From Verrucomicrobiota bacterium (GTDB lineage Bacteria > Chlamydiota > Chlamydiia > Chlamydiales > Rhabdochlamydiaceae): 64,000 bases of DNA. Below, piece after piece: positions 50,491 to 60,193 of the stretch. The translations under genes and the position numbers were made by a program. The notes beneath the pieces were generated by a model. That model searched no databases, was not told the DNA's origin, and was given only the letters and a program-made list of their open reading frames with translations. Position 1 is the stretch's first letter. Each line of letters opens with the position of its first letter. The stretch is taken from the NCBI GenBank assembly GCA_018240015.1, contig JAFEGJ010000001.1, forward strand, positions 426,250 through 490,249, read 5' to 3'.

Positions 50491-51226
50491 AGTTTGGGCT
50501 CTTAGTGATCCACATCTGGCGATTGGTGTTCCTGCCAAAAACATGAATGTCTTTGGTCCCCTCTGGGATGGCTACATGGAAAAGATGGCCAAGCAGTGGC
50601 GCTCGCTCATTTCCGGAGATGATCTGGTTCTTGTTCCAGGGGATATCTCCTGGGGCATGACGCTGAAAGAAGCCGAGGCTGATCTTCTATGGCTCGATAG
50701 TCTTCCCGGCACCAAACTCATTCTCCGAGGCAATCATGACCTCTGGTGGAGCTCGGCTTCTAAAATTGCGACGATCATGCCTCCTACGGTCCGGTTCATT
50801 CACAACAATGCTTTCCATTGGAACAGCATTGCTATCGGAGGATCGCGTCTCTGGGATACCGATGAATATAACTTCAATGCCTTTGTCCATTTCCAAGAAA
50901 ATCCCCGGGAGCGCAAAGTTGTGGAAGAAAAGAGAGATGATGCCAAGATTTTTGAGAGAGAGCTCGGCCGACTGCGTCTGAGCCTGCAGCAGATGGATCC
51001 CCATGCCAAGGTGCGCATTGCGATGACGCACTATCCGCCGATTTCTTCGGACTTAATGCCCTCGCAGGCTTCTAAAATCCTCGAGGAGTTTAACATCCAA
51101 ATTTGCGTCTTTGGTCACTTACACAATCTCAAAAAAGAAAAACCGATGTTTGGCGAGGTGCGCGGCGTGCGCTATCTTTTGACCTCGTGCGACTATTTAG
51201 ATTTCACTCCACTTCGGATTTTGTAG
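50480..51226 (+). CDS. calcineurin-like metallophosphoesterase
   Basis: The 248-residue protein has the metal-binding blocks of the family: WALSDPHLA (D-x-H), VLVPGDISWG (GD), ILRGNHDLWW (GNHD), MTHYPP and FGHLHNL (GHLH). Such enzymes hydrolyse phosphodiesters or phosphomonoesters; the substrate cannot be read. It overlaps glgC at the start and a convergent gene by 30 bases at the end. Cytoplasmic, with no signal. Confidence 0.9.
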   Translation: MSSKVWALSDPHLAIGVPAKNMNVFGPLWDGYMEKMAKQWRSLISGDDLVLVPGDISWGMTLKEAEADLLWLDSLPGTKLILRGNHDLWWSSASKIATIMPPTVRFIHNNAFHWNSIAIGGSRLWDTDEYNFNAFVHFQENPRERKVVEEKRDDAKIFERELGRLRLSLQQMDPHAKVRIAMTHYPPISSDLMPSQASKILEEFNIQICVFGHLHNLKKEKPMFGEVRGVRYLLTSCDYLDFTPLRIL

Positions 51227-52159
51227 AAGCGTTGCAAGAGAGAGGACGTCGGGATCTTCTTTATTCAAATTTTGCCCCAGGGGTTGTTTGGAGCGCCTGG
51301 CAAAGAGATTTTGCAGTGCCTTTTCTTCCTTCGTCTTATCGACCGATCCGTAGTAATCGGCGATGATCGCTACCAGCTCTTGAAAATCTTCTTCTGTTCT
51401 CAACAGTTCAAAGGCTTTGGAAACGGTCTCTTGGAACAGCTGCGGATCTCCGTGGTGCACGAGAAAAGAAGCCATTTCGAGGAGCAGATCGAGATCGGGA
51501 TGCTCTTCGATATGTTCCAGAATGGTTTTAAAAAGCAGATTGGCTTCGTGGGGTTCCTTCGCCGATAGTAGCCGAGCTCTTAAGAGATCGAACCAGACCG
51601 GATCCCCAACATAAGGATAAAAATCTTCGATCATATCAGCGGCATTGACCGTGTGCCCGGCATCGATTTGATCCTCGATGTAATCGAATAAAAACATCTG
51701 CAGATCATAGGAAGAATACGAAGAGACCACCGCAAAAATATCGTGGGGCGAGCCTCCGATATCGTGGTTTTCTTCCAAAACGGTATGGAGGTCATCGAGT
51801 TTTTTCTGCAGAGCGTCTCCGATGGGTTTTTTCTCATATTGTTCGATCAGTTGATCGAGAGCATCGCAGAAAATGGAAATCGATTCTTTTCCCGGAAGAA
51901 GTCTTCTCCAGAGTTCGAACAGGAGCAAATAAACAGGCTGCTCATTTTCTTCTGTGACAACACGGACGAGCTCTTCAGGGGTGTCGAGTGGCTCGGCTTC
52001 GATTAAAAAAGACTCTTCGTTTAGATCAACACCTAAACTTTTTAGTCGATGGAAAATCTCTTCGAGAGAAAGGCTTCTATAATCGGTGAGTTGCCATGGC
52101 TCACCAGAGGAGTCCTCACGTCGGAGGAGATTGCATAGAGCTTTTACCTGCATTTGCAT
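51197..52159 (-). CDS. large helical hypothetical protein
   Basis: The 320-residue protein is strongly acidic and helical (DALDQLIEQYEKKPIGDALQKKLDDLHTVLEEN, then LLFKTILEHIEEHPDLDLLLEMASFL), with a repeat-like spacing that suggests a TPR- or HEAT-like helical scaffold. No signal, membrane segment or family match. It is alone on its strand between the metallophosphoesterase and the pilin-like gene. Conservation in other chlamydiae is likely but was not testable here. Confidence 0.65.
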   Translation of the reverse strand: MQMQVKALCNLLRREDSSGEPWQLTDYRSLSLEEIFHRLKSLGVDLNEESFLIEAEPLDTPEELVRVVTEENEQPVYLLLFELWRRLLPGKESISIFCDALDQLIEQYEKKPIGDALQKKLDDLHTVLEENHDIGGSPHDIFAVVSSYSSYDLQMFLFDYIEDQIDAGHTVNAADMIEDFYPYVGDPVWFDLLRARLLSAKEPHEANLLFKTILEHIEEHPDLDLLLEMASFLVHHGDPQLFQETVSKAFELLRTEEDFQELVAIIADYYGSVDKTKEEKALQNLFARRSKQPLGQNLNKEDPDVLSLATLLQNPKWSEI

Positions 52160-52187
52160 ATACTGAGGATACGATATTAGTAATTTT

Positions 52188-52637
52188 ATGGTAAGACACT
52201 CTTATATTCTCCTAGAGGTGATCATTGCGATTGCTCTCGTAACTCTGGTCGGTTTTTTGCTCCTACGAGCTCCTATGAAAAGTGTTCAAAAAGAGTGGGA
52301 AATCCTCGTCGAAATGGAAAAAACCCGTCTATGGAATAATTTTCTCATTGAATTTGAGCAGAAGTTGGATGAGCAAACCATTGAAAAATTTAGTGAGACC
52401 AGACTTGCAAAAAACATTACGGACAAACCTTTAAGTATTGTTATCTATGGCAAACAATTCGCCAGAATTATGTATTACGTCGTTTGGTACAACAAGCATA
52501 AGAAAAATGAAACCACATACTACGATGTTTGTTTGCAAGAAGGAGAAAAAGACAAAATCCCTAGATCTTCAACTGAAAAGACGCACCATTTTCTATACAA
52601 AGTTAAGACGATTCAAAATCCCGTGAGCACGAATTAA
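52188..52637 (+). CDS. pseudopilin-like protein
   Basis: The 149-residue protein starts MVRHSYILLEVIIAIALVTLVGFLLL: a very short leader, then a hydrophobic helix with glutamate at the fifth position (SYILLE), the type IV pilin/pseudopilin pattern, though the usual glycine and phenylalanine before cleavage are absent. The rest is charged with no pilin disulfide. Chlamydiae encode a reduced type II secretion-like system with pseudopilins, and this may be one. The 3' end overlaps the convergent kdsB by 45 bases. Confidence 0.6.
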   Translation: MVRHSYILLEVIIAIALVTLVGFLLLRAPMKSVQKEWEILVEMEKTRLWNNFLIEFEQKLDEQTIEKFSETRLAKNITDKPLSIVIYGKQFARIMYYVVWYNKHKKNETTYYDVCLQEGEKDKIPRSSTEKTHHFLYKVKTIQNPVSTN

Positions 52638-53336
52638 GTGTTCGGGCAGGTCAATTCCTAATGTTTCGTGCTCTGTTTTATGCACACAAATTTTAAGGCC
52701 ATGTTCTAAAAACGAGAGTTGTTCCAATTTCTCTGCTTCTTCTAGAAAAGAAGGAGGTAGCAGGGCAATTTTATCCAGAGCTTCAGGACTGTAGGCATAG
52801 AGTCCAATATGCTTGTAATAGATTTGCTTATCTACAGGCGCATCACGGAAATAAGGGATAGGACTGCGCGAAAAGTAAAGAGCGTGTCCGCTTGCATCTG
52901 TGACGACTTTTACAATGTGAGGTGAGTGGACTTCTTCAAGATCCGTTATCCTTTTTTTGAGTGTCCAAACATTGGCTCCATCGGATGGCGCCGACTGGAT
53001 CAAATCGGCGATCATCGCCGCATGGATAAAAGGCTCATCCCCCTGCCAGCAGACAAAGAGGTCACCTTCGATTTTCTTAGCCCGTTTGAGTTCCACAAGG
53101 CGCATCGTGCCCGATTTGCAGGTAGGCTCTGTATATAGGACATCGGCGCCAAATTGGCGGGCGACTTCCATGGTTTCCGGGGCATCGGCTGCTATGACGA
53201 TGTGGCTGAAGGACTTAAAGCTGCAGGCAGCTTCCCAGACCCATTGGATCAAGGGTTTACCCTGGAGGGGTGCCAAAATCTTAGCCGGGAACCGGCTGGA
53301 CTTAAGGCGGGCAGGAATGACACAGACGAGTTTCAT
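52593..53336 (-). CDS. kdsB: CMP-KDO synthetase (3-deoxy-manno-octulosonate cytidylyltransferase)
   Basis: KdsB activates KDO for lipopolysaccharide inner core. The 247-residue sequence has VCVIPARLKSSRFPAKILAPLQGKPLIQWV, then VCWQGDEPFI, YFSRSPIPYFRD, KHIGLYAYSPEALDKIALL and TEHETLGIDLPEHL, all typical. It fits the KDO-rich chlamydial lipopolysaccharide. It has no KDO transferase nearby. Confidence 0.96.
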   Translation of the reverse strand: MKLVCVIPARLKSSRFPAKILAPLQGKPLIQWVWEAACSFKSFSHIVIAADAPETMEVARQFGADVLYTEPTCKSGTMRLVELKRAKKIEGDLFVCWQGDEPFIHAAMIADLIQSAPSDGANVWTLKKRITDLEEVHSPHIVKVVTDASGHALYFSRSPIPYFRDAPVDKQIYYKHIGLYAYSPEALDKIALLPPSFLEEAEKLEQLSFLEHGLKICVHKTEHETLGIDLPEHLIRAHGILNRLNFV

Positions 53337-53537
53337 AGTAAGTCCCTATAGCATAGGAAAAACGGACAAAAATAACAATCATTCCTTCACTAGTTTCTAA
53401 TTATCAAGGATTTGCATAAATATGGCATTATTAATGAGTTATGTTTATTTCAAATTAATTATAATTAATCATTTAACTAAATTCTTTATTATTATATAAT
53501 TTTTCTTATAAACAAAAAAACAAACAAAGGGAATTAT
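53337..53537 (+). promoter_or_regulatory. AT-rich promoter region of the ankyrin gene
   Basis: This 200-base stretch is strongly AT-rich and has no gene. A perfect TATAAT lies at 53495-53500, about 38 bases before the ankyrin ATG, with TTTAAC 17 bases upstream as a weak -35. AAGGGAA precedes the ATG. The opposite strand must hold the kdsB promoter. Confidence 0.5.
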
Positions 53538-56333
53538 ATGTCAGGATTTATTTCAGGATTAAAAAACGCAGCTAATAACTTCATGCAGGAAGCCCCTATT
53601 ACGCACGAAAGTTTAAAAAAGGATATGGAATCCTATATCGTCACAGAGAATTCCATTCTTGAAAGAGTTAAAAGGTATGTCACTTCTGAAAATATTAACA
53701 ATGGAATTGGCACGGACAACAATTCTCTTCAAACTCTCCTGACAGCAGCTATTGCCAATAAACGATATGCAGTAGCACAGTGGTTAGTCGAACAAGGTGC
53801 AAATGTCAACATGGGAACGCAAAATGGGGGATTTCCTGTTGTTCTCGCGGCAAAGCATGGAAATTTTGATTTAATTAAAGTCATGATGGCACAGGGTGCT
53901 ACTTTAGCTTCATGCTCAGACTTTATTGCCACAGCTCTTGCTGCAAATATTGATTCACAAACTCTTAAGTTTTTTATCCAAAATGGGGCTGGTTTTTCTG
54001 TTAATGATATTTTATCGGCATTACATAATGAAAAAATCTTAACTGTTTTACTACAAAATTTACCCGCAGGAAGCTTAAAGGGTTTCAACGCCAAATTTAT
54101 AGCTGAAAAGAACGTCGATCTCATTTCTTTGATGTTAGGGAAGAAATGGTTTAATATTATTAATTTGCTTTGCGATGCGGGGATAGATCTTACACAACAA
54201 AACCATATCGCATTGATCAATTCAGGTAGAATTGACGTTGTAAGATATTGCATCACAAAGGGTGTCTTCAACGTGAATGCAGGGGCTAACTCTGCTGAGC
54301 AAACTCCTCTGATGGCAGCGATTCAACTAGCAGTGAAAAATCCGAACATCGGATATGAAATGGTCGATCTTCTTCTGCAAAAAGGCGCCAATGTTAATGC
54401 GAAAAGCCAAGCGGTCGTAACCAAAATTAACGTTAAAGAACAAGGTAAAGCAGGGGTTACTGAGCAAGAAGTTCTGGTCGGACGTACGCCTCTTCTGGAA
54501 GCTGTTCATCAAGGAAACAAAGATCTCGTAGAACTTCTTTGCAAAAAAGGAGCTAACCTAGAGATTACAGAAGTTCCTGGCGAGCAAGGTCACACTCCTT
54601 TGCAAATTGCCGTTAGGGATGCCAAATTAGAAATCATTCGTACGTTGGTTTTAAACGGTGCGAATGTGAATGTGAAAACACAGTTAAATACAAACCTTCT
54701 CCACGAAGTTACCAATGTCGATATCGTTCGATATCTGGCTTCGCGTGGTATTAACATGTTCCATACCAATAGTGGTAAGTTTCAAGAGTATCCCATTACG
54801 CAGCTCATGATGCATGAAGCGAAAACAAAGGGTAAAAAAGAAGTTTACGATGATATTCTTGAGCCTGTTTTCCGCGAGCAAATGGACCACGTTCACTCAT
54901 TTATTGGAACATTAAATGCCAAGCAGAATAGTAGGCAAACAGTGTCTTCATTCCTGGTAGGGAATAGAGCTATAGATCTTTCTGCAGCATTTGCTCAAGA
55001 AGAAGCTCATATGCGCCAAATGGGATATCTTCTTAGTGTGATTCAAAAGCCAGAATATCAAACACATCTGGCCACAAAGTCGAAAGAATTCCAACAACTA
55101 GTAACTGACATGGAAGAGGTCTTTACGGATCTCGTAACTCATCCAGAGTTTTCTGCTTTCATTAATGAAATGGCAGCGAACCAAAATGCAGAGGCATTTG
55201 AGTCGATTAAGAGCATCTCTGCTTGGCTCATTCCTGCTACTACAAAATACAACAAGCAAAATGATCCGACAAGCATAGCTGTGACCCAAGTGGAACAGAA
55301 GATTTCTATGGCTATCATGAACATGAGCAGAAATAAAACCTTTTGGGCTCCGCAGACGACAACGATTAAGTCAGATTTAACTGGGCTTTATGGCAACCAT
55401 GAGCAGCGCAGTGCGGGAATTGCCCTGATGACAAGTCAGCTCTTTGTTGAAGAATTTAATCAAGCGATCGCTGATAAAAATGAGGCTAAACTAAAAGAAA
55501 TATCTGCTCAGATGAAACCGTTCGAGGCATTCTTCGAAGGGCAAGGCGATCAAACTGCAAAAGCTATCCATCAAATGTATGTCCAGATGCAGCAAGCCTT
55601 TGATGATATTCAATATCAGAGAGATGGTTTCTTCAAAACGATGGCCAATAGATTGGTTTCCACTACAACTGAAGAAGTGCCAGTAACTACAACAACGACA
55701 ACCGTAACTACACAGGGCCTTGCTGTAGAAAGTCATCAAGAAGTGAGTGTAACCTCTACACCTGTAATTGAAACAGTTGTTGTGAATGAACCAAGTAACC
55801 CTTCAAGAGACAAACAACACGGTGAAGCGGTTGCGAAATTCACAAAGCAACTTTCAACGAAAGATGGTAGCCTTTCACTAGAGGCTGAAATGAGAAACTA
55901 TTTGAGCTCCATGAAAGGTCTCATGAAGCTGACATCAGCTCAGTCACAAGAGATCGAGACGATGTTACAAGCTAGCAAGCAGCAGCGTGAAGGCAGGTCG
56001 ACTGTTGTTGCAGCCCCCGTTGTTGTCGAAGAACCAGTCGTTAAAACAACAACTACTACATCCAGTGCGTCTTCACCAAAGAAATCCACTGTGAAAATTG
56101 CTCCGGACAACGGTCCTAGCGGTACAATCGCTCGTTTAAAGAGATGGTTGGATGAAGCTAATAATATGGGAGATGTTGATAACGTTATAGGTCATATTGA
56201 GACCAACATCAGTGTCAACCAAAACGATCCAGAGTGGAATGGAGAGCTCAAGACACAGCTTAGTACCTTGCTTGAAACGGCTAAAGCAAAAATGAGCCAA
56301 ATGAATAAACAAGAAGAATCTACTGAGCAGTAA
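53538..56333 (+). CDS. large ankyrin-repeat protein, candidate effector
   Basis: The 931-residue protein carries ankyrin repeats from about 55 to 415: LLTAAIANKRYAVAQWLVEQGANVN, VVLAAKHGNFDLIKVMMAQGA, TPLMAAIQ, EMVDLLLQKGANVN, TPLLEAVHQGNKDLVELLCKKGANLE, TPLQIAVRDAKLEIIRTLVLNGANVN. A long helical region follows (430-705), then a threonine-rich linker (about 706-725) and a second one around 835-855, then a short helical end. No signal peptide or membrane segment is present. Ankyrin proteins of intracellular bacteria usually bind host proteins, so export is likely but not shown. The gene has its own AT-rich promoter and stands alone. Confidence 0.88.
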   Translation: MSGFISGLKNAANNFMQEAPITHESLKKDMESYIVTENSILERVKRYVTSENINNGIGTDNNSLQTLLTAAIANKRYAVAQWLVEQGANVNMGTQNGGFPVVLAAKHGNFDLIKVMMAQGATLASCSDFIATALAANIDSQTLKFFIQNGAGFSVNDILSALHNEKILTVLLQNLPAGSLKGFNAKFIAEKNVDLISLMLGKKWFNIINLLCDAGIDLTQQNHIALINSGRIDVVRYCITKGVFNVNAGANSAEQTPLMAAIQLAVKNPNIGYEMVDLLLQKGANVNAKSQAVVTKINVKEQGKAGVTEQEVLVGRTPLLEAVHQGNKDLVELLCKKGANLEITEVPGEQGHTPLQIAVRDAKLEIIRTLVLNGANVNVKTQLNTNLLHEVTNVDIVRYLASRGINMFHTNSGKFQEYPITQLMMHEAKTKGKKEVYDDILEPVFREQMDHVHSFIGTLNAKQNSRQTVSSFLVGNRAIDLSAAFAQEEAHMRQMGYLLSVIQKPEYQTHLATKSKEFQQLVTDMEEVFTDLVTHPEFSAFINEMAANQNAEAFESIKSISAWLIPATTKYNKQNDPTSIAVTQVEQKISMAIMNMSRNKTFWAPQTTTIKSDLTGLYGNHEQRSAGIALMTSQLFVEEFNQAIADKNEAKLKEISAQMKPFEAFFEGQGDQTAKAIHQMYVQMQQAFDDIQYQRDGFFKTMANRLVSTTTEEVPVTTTTTTVTTQGLAVESHQEVSVTSTPVIETVVVNEPSNPSRDKQHGEAVAKFTKQLSTKDGSLSLEAEMRNYLSSMKGLMKLTSAQSQEIETMLQASKQQREGRSTVVAAPVVVEEPVVKTTTTTSSASSPKKSTVKIAPDNGPSGTIARLKRWLDEANNMGDVDNVIGHIETNISVNQNDPEWNGELKTQLSTLLETAKAKMSQMNKQEESTEQ

Positions 56334-56339
56334 CTTTCA

Positions 56340-57371
56340 TCAAACCTGCTGAGGAGTGGCTTCCACTTCCTCGGCGGGTTCTTTTTTTCTCACGTCTAAC
56401 TTTTCTACGTACCAGTTCACCGTGGCACTCAGACCCTCTTCGAAGGGATGCCCTTGTTTCCATCCCAGTTCTTGTTCTATTTTTGTAGAATCGATAGCGT
56501 AGCGGATGTCGTTGCCTTGACGATCTTCGATGTAGGTGATAAGGGATTTCAGTTCTTCGAGGGGCGTATCGGTGGCTTTGGCATAGCTATCGATGATGGC
56601 ATGGACGACATGGATGTTGTGGTGCTCGGCTCTTCCGCCGATGTCGTAGATTTCTCCTCGCTTTCCTTTTTCCAAGATGAGCCATAGGGCATGGGCATGG
56701 TCGTCGACATAGAGCCAGTCGCGGATGTGTAGGCCATTGCCGTGGATGGTGAGTTTGCCCCGCTCTGCGCAGGCATGGACCATGCGAGGGATGAGCTTTT
56801 CAGGATATTGGTAGGGGCCGTAGTTGTTGGAGCAGTGGGAGATGGTGGTCGAGATGCCGTATGTGACGGCCCAGGCGCGGACGAGGTGATCGGAGGCGGC
56901 CTTGGTGGCGGCATAGGGCGTGTTGGGGCGGTAGATGGAGAGTTCGTTGAAAAAGCCTTCTTCGATGGAGCCGTAGACTTCGTCAGTGGAGACGTGGTGG
57001 AAGTGGATATGGGGAAGGCGGCGGGCGACTTCGAGGAGGGCAAAGGTGCCGCGGATGTTGGTCTCAAGGAAGAGTTCGGGGTTGGCGATGCTGCGATCGA
57101 CGTGGCTTTCAGCGGCGCAGTGGACGATGGCGTCGATGCGGTACTTTTCGCAGAGGGTTTGGACGAGGGCTTGATTGCGGATATCGCCTTGGACGAAGTG
57201 GTAGCGGGGATCATGGGCGATTTCGGCGAGGTTATCCAAATTGCCAGCGTAGGTGAGGATATCGAGGTTGACGATGGCCTCCAGCTCGGGATAGTTTTTT
57301 AGGCTGTAGCGGATAAATGCTGAGCCGATGAAACCGGCACCGCCGGTGACGAGGAGACGTTTATATTTCAT
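56340..57371 (-). CDS. rfbB: dTDP-glucose 4,6-dehydratase
   Basis: RfbB makes dTDP-4-keto-6-deoxyglucose in dTDP-rhamnose synthesis. NAD motif [17 protein letters not shown], catalytic STDEVYGS, YAATKAASDHLV (YxxxK) and NNYGPYQYPEKLIPR are present. Its 343 residues include an extra basic-acidic tail (RKKEPAEEVEATPQQV). It is the last gene of a minus-strand run rfbC-rfbD-rfbB and overlaps rfbD by 11 bases. Codon use is GC-rich. Confidence 0.95.
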   Translation of the reverse strand: MKYKRLLVTGGAGFIGSAFIRYSLKNYPELEAIVNLDILTYAGNLDNLAEIAHDPRYHFVQGDIRNQALVQTLCEKYRIDAIVHCAAESHVDRSIANPELFLETNIRGTFALLEVARRLPHIHFHHVSTDEVYGSIEEGFFNELSIYRPNTPYAATKAASDHLVRAWAVTYGISTTISHCSNNYGPYQYPEKLIPRMVHACAERGKLTIHGNGLHIRDWLYVDDHAHALWLILEKGKRGEIYDIGGRAEHHNIHVVHAIIDSYAKATDTPLEELKSLITYIEDRQGNDIRYAIDSTKIEQELGWKQGHPFEEGLSATVNWYVEKLDVRKKEPAEEVEATPQQV

Positions 57372-58224
57372 GTTTGAGATGCTCCTCTAATGCTAGGTCC
57401 CAGGACCGGGGAGAAATTCCGAGGGAGGTGGTGATTTTGTCGGTAGAAAGTACGGAGCGCAGAGGCCGCTTGGCGGGCGTGGGAAATGTACTGGCCGGTA
57501 CAGGGATAATTTCTTCGCAAACCAGAGGTATGTGGTGATCCTTAGCCCAATTGAAGATCTTTTGTGCGATGGTAAAGCGAGAGATAGCGCCGCTGTTGGC
57601 AAAATGGTAGATGCCGCTGTGACACAGAAGAGAGAGGATGGTTTCGGCGAGGTCCTGGGCGAGCGTGAGGCGGTTGATTTGATCGGAGACGACTTTGAGG
57701 GAGGCATCGGTTTTCATGCGGCCGAGAATGGAGGAAATGAAGTTTTTGCCGCCAGGCCCAAAGACCCAAGAGGTGCGCAGGATGCAGGCGGAAGGAAGAA
57801 CGTCGAGGAGTCTTTTTTCTCCTTCCCATTTGGTTTGGCCGTAAACAGAAAGGGGCTTTGCAGAGTCGGTTTCGAGGTAGGGCTTTTCTTTATCGCCGGC
57901 AAAGACATAGTCGGTGGAGATGTGGATGAGTTTGGCATTTAGTTCTTGAGCGGCAAGGCCAAGGTTTTCAGGGCCGATGGCGTTGGCTTGGAAGGCGAGG
58001 TCTTTTTCGGTCTCTGCGCGGTCGACTTCGGTAAAGGCGGCGCAGTTGATGATGTGGGTGATAGAGGCGCCTTCGCGAGAATGAATAAATTTTTTCACGT
58101 GAGGCAGCTGGGAGATGTCTACCTGTTCATGAGAGGTCGCGACGTATTCGATGCCGCGGTCTTGGCAAAGGTGGATGAGAGCTCTTGCGACTAGTCCTTT
58201 AGCGCCGGTGATCCAAAGTTTCAT
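57361..58224 (-). CDS. rfbD: dTDP-4-dehydrorhamnose reductase
   Basis: RfbD performs the last reduction to dTDP-L-rhamnose. The 287-residue protein has the NADP motif ITGAKGLVARALIHLC, ISTDYVFAGDK, VYGQTKWEGEKRLL (YxxxK) and RTSWVFGPGGKNF. It overlaps rfbC by 26 bases upstream and rfbB downstream. Confidence 0.95.
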   Translation of the reverse strand: MKLWITGAKGLVARALIHLCQDRGIEYVATSHEQVDISQLPHVKKFIHSREGASITHIINCAAFTEVDRAETEKDLAFQANAIGPENLGLAAQELNAKLIHISTDYVFAGDKEKPYLETDSAKPLSVYGQTKWEGEKRLLDVLPSACILRTSWVFGPGGKNFISSILGRMKTDASLKVVSDQINRLTLAQDLAETILSLLCHSGIYHFANSGAISRFTIAQKIFNWAKDHHIPLVCEEIIPVPASTFPTPAKRPLRSVLSTDKITTSLGISPRSWDLALEEHLKHEI

Positions 58225-58741
58225 AAATATTTTTTAGTAGTGGTGCGTTTAAGTCACGTGGAGAAATGATGGGGTTTGTGACCGGCCATGTGATGGCAAT
58301 TTCGGGGTCATCGAAGTGGAGCGCTTGTTCAGTTTCAGAATTATATAAAGAACTTACTTTATAGCTTAAGATAGCATCGGATAGGGCGCAAAAGCCGTGA
58401 GCAAAACCGTCGGGGATGAAGAGTTGCTCTCCTTTCTCGGCATCTAGTGTTACTCCCAGCCATTTCCCAAAATAGGGCGAGGAGGGACGGATATCGACGA
58501 CGACGTCATAGATCAACCCTAAGGCAACGGAGACAAGCTTCGCTTGCCCCGGTTGAAAGTGCATGCCGCGGATAACACCTTTTTTTGAAAACGAAAGATT
58601 ATCTTGAACAAAGGTAGTAGGAATGCCTGCCTGTTCATAGCGCGCCTGGTGGAAGGTTTCTCGGAAGAATCCCCTCATGTCAGGAAACGATTTGGGCTTA
58701 ATAAGCAAAAGGCCAGGTAAGGCTAATTTTTCAACATCCAT
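58199..58741 (-). CDS. rfbC: dTDP-4-dehydrorhamnose 3,5-epimerase
   Basis: RfbC epimerises the keto sugar at C3 and C5. The frame runs up to 58945, but the family start MDVEKLALPGLLLIKPKSF is the ATG at 58741, giving 180 residues; the upstream part reads through a repeat element. SFPDMRGFFRETF, FVQDNLSFSKKGVIRGMHFQ and FIPDGFAHGFCALSD carry the active-site histidine region. It heads the operon. rfbA, which makes dTDP-glucose, is absent from the window. Confidence 0.93.
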   Translation of the reverse strand: MDVEKLALPGLLLIKPKSFPDMRGFFRETFHQARYEQAGIPTTFVQDNLSFSKKGVIRGMHFQPGQAKLVSVALGLIYDVVVDIRPSSPYFGKWLGVTLDAEKGEQLFIPDGFAHGFCALSDAILSYKVSSLYNSETEQALHFDDPEIAITWPVTNPIISPRDLNAPLLKNIYETLDHRR

Positions 58742-58800
58742 CACCGCTCTATGGTAACTTAATCTTGCATTATTTTGAAGGGCCCTTGTATCCTTAACAA

Positions 58801-58965
58801 GTTGCCCCTGATTTAGTGCTTTGGGAATGGCGTTTTGTGACTTTTGATGAGATTTTGACCAGGCCGAGGAAGTCCATATGCGAAGCTGCATATGGATGAC
58901 GAGGTTGGGATCAAAATATCGCAAAAGGCAAAAACGGCAGACCAAATGACTAAATCAGGGGCAAC
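58801..58965. repeat. 165-bp foldback element with 24-bp inverted ends
   Basis: Starts GTTGCCCCTGATTTAGT at 58801 and ends with its reverse complement at 58965; the outer 24 bases match at 22 positions. Further partial pairing continues inward (GATTTTGA with TCAAAATATC), and the centre is a perfect hairpin TCCATATGC/GCATATGGA (58873-58896) with a 6-base loop. TAAC occurs on both sides (58795-58798 and 58966-58969) and may be a target duplication. It lies between the divergent rfbC and tyrP, and may be a non-autonomous mobile repeat. Confidence 0.75.
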
Positions 58966-59002
58966 TAACTAGTCTCTTAAATTTTCTCTATAGGAGGAGA
59001 AT

Positions 59003-60193
59003 ATGCAAATCGTACACCGCTTTGGGCATGTCGTCGGAGGAACTCTCCTGATTGCCGGAACAACTATTGGTGTCGGAATGCTAGCCCTCCCCATCGTAAC
59101 AGGTGCGGGCGGATTCATTCCTGCCACTCTCATTTATCTGCTCACCTGGTTTTTTATGCTTTGCACAGGGCTTCTACTACTGGAAGTCTGCACATGGATG
59201 CCGACCGACTCCAACCTCATCACGATGACGCACCGTTTACTCGGGCCTATCGGGCAGTCGATCTGCTGGGCTGTGTACTTGTTTCTATTTGGCACCGTCA
59301 TGATCGCGCACGTCGCCGGAGGTGGCGATGCGATGAATTCCCTCATCGGCGATGCGATGCCCAAATGGGCCGCGATGGTCATCTATGTTCTCATCTTTTC
59401 ACCGATTGTTTACCTCGGAACGAAGATGGTTGATCGGTTCAATATTCTGCTCATGGCCGGTGTGATGATCACCTACTTTCTGTTCATTGGTTTTGCGGGA
59501 GGCCATGTCGATACAACCCTTCTCAAATACTCCAATTGGTCAAAAGCCTGGCCTGCGATGCCGATTTTGCTGACAGCATTTACGTACCAACTCATCATTC
59601 CCACACTCATGACTTACATGAAACGGGATGTGAAAAAAGTACGTCGTTCGATTATTTTGGGAACCTCCATTCCTCTGGTCGTGTATGTCATTTGGGAGAT
59701 CCTCATTCTGGGCAACATCCCTGTCGATCGTTTGGTGCAAGCCAAAGAAGCAGGAGAGATCGCCACGATGCCGCTGAAGGAAATTCTTCACAATCCGATG
59801 ATCTACAAGATCGGAAGCTGGTTTGCCTTTTTGGTGCTGACCACATCGTATGTGGCACTAGCCCTTGCATTCCTCGACTTTGTGGCTGACGGCCTGAAAG
59901 TCAAAAAAGAGGGCGCGACTAAAGTGGCTTTGTGCCTGGCTATCTTTGGCATACCCACTTTCTTTGCACTCGTCTATCCAGGGATTTTTATCACGGCTCT
60001 GGGTTATGCTGGGGGGATTAGCTGCGCACTGCTATTCGGTCTGCTCCCGCCTCTCATGGCGTGGGTAGGGCGGTATGTGAAACGGTATGAAAAACAAAAT
60101 CCGCAACTCCCGGGTGGAAAATTGACGCTCAGTTTGCTGATTGGTTTTATTGTCGTGATCATGATCATGCAGATCGCTAACCAACTAGGATGA
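59003..60193 (+). CDS. tyrP: aromatic amino-acid permease, TyrP type
   Basis: The 396-residue protein has eleven or so membrane segments and the HAAAP-family start [29 protein letters not shown], then [42 protein letters not shown] and a C-terminal [21 protein letters not shown]. It imports tyrosine or tryptophan by symport in the inner membrane; Chlamydia has tyrP copies used this way. GGAGGAG supports the start. It overlaps the following gene by four bases, though the two functions are unrelated. Confidence 0.88.
   Translation: MQIVHRFGHVVGGTLLIAGTTIGVGMLALPIVTGAGGFIPATLIYLLTWFFMLCTGLLLLEVCTWMPTDSNLITMTHRLLGPIGQSICWAVYLFLFGTVMIAHVAGGGDAMNSLIGDAMPKWAAMVIYVLIFSPIVYLGTKMVDRFNILLMAGVMITYFLFIGFAGGHVDTTLLKYSNWSKAWPAMPILLTAFTYQLIIPTLMTYMKRDVKKVRRSIILGTSIPLVVYVIWEILILGNIPVDRLVQAKEAGEIATMPLKEILHNPMIYKIGSWFAFLVLTTSYVALALAFLDFVADGLKVKKEGATKVALCLAIFGIPTFFALVYPGIFITALGYAGGISCALLFGLLPPLMAWVGRYVKRYEKQNPQLPGGKLTLSLLIGFIVVIMIMQIANQLG

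Noticed and set aside
56742-57302. 186-codon plus-strand frame opposite rfbB
   Set aside because: It is a glycine/valine/aspartate-rich shadow produced by the GC-biased third positions of rfbB on the other strand.
58742-58945. N-terminal extension of rfbC up to 58945
   Set aside because: The extension reads through the foldback element and is not like any epimerase N-terminus; the normal start is at 58741.
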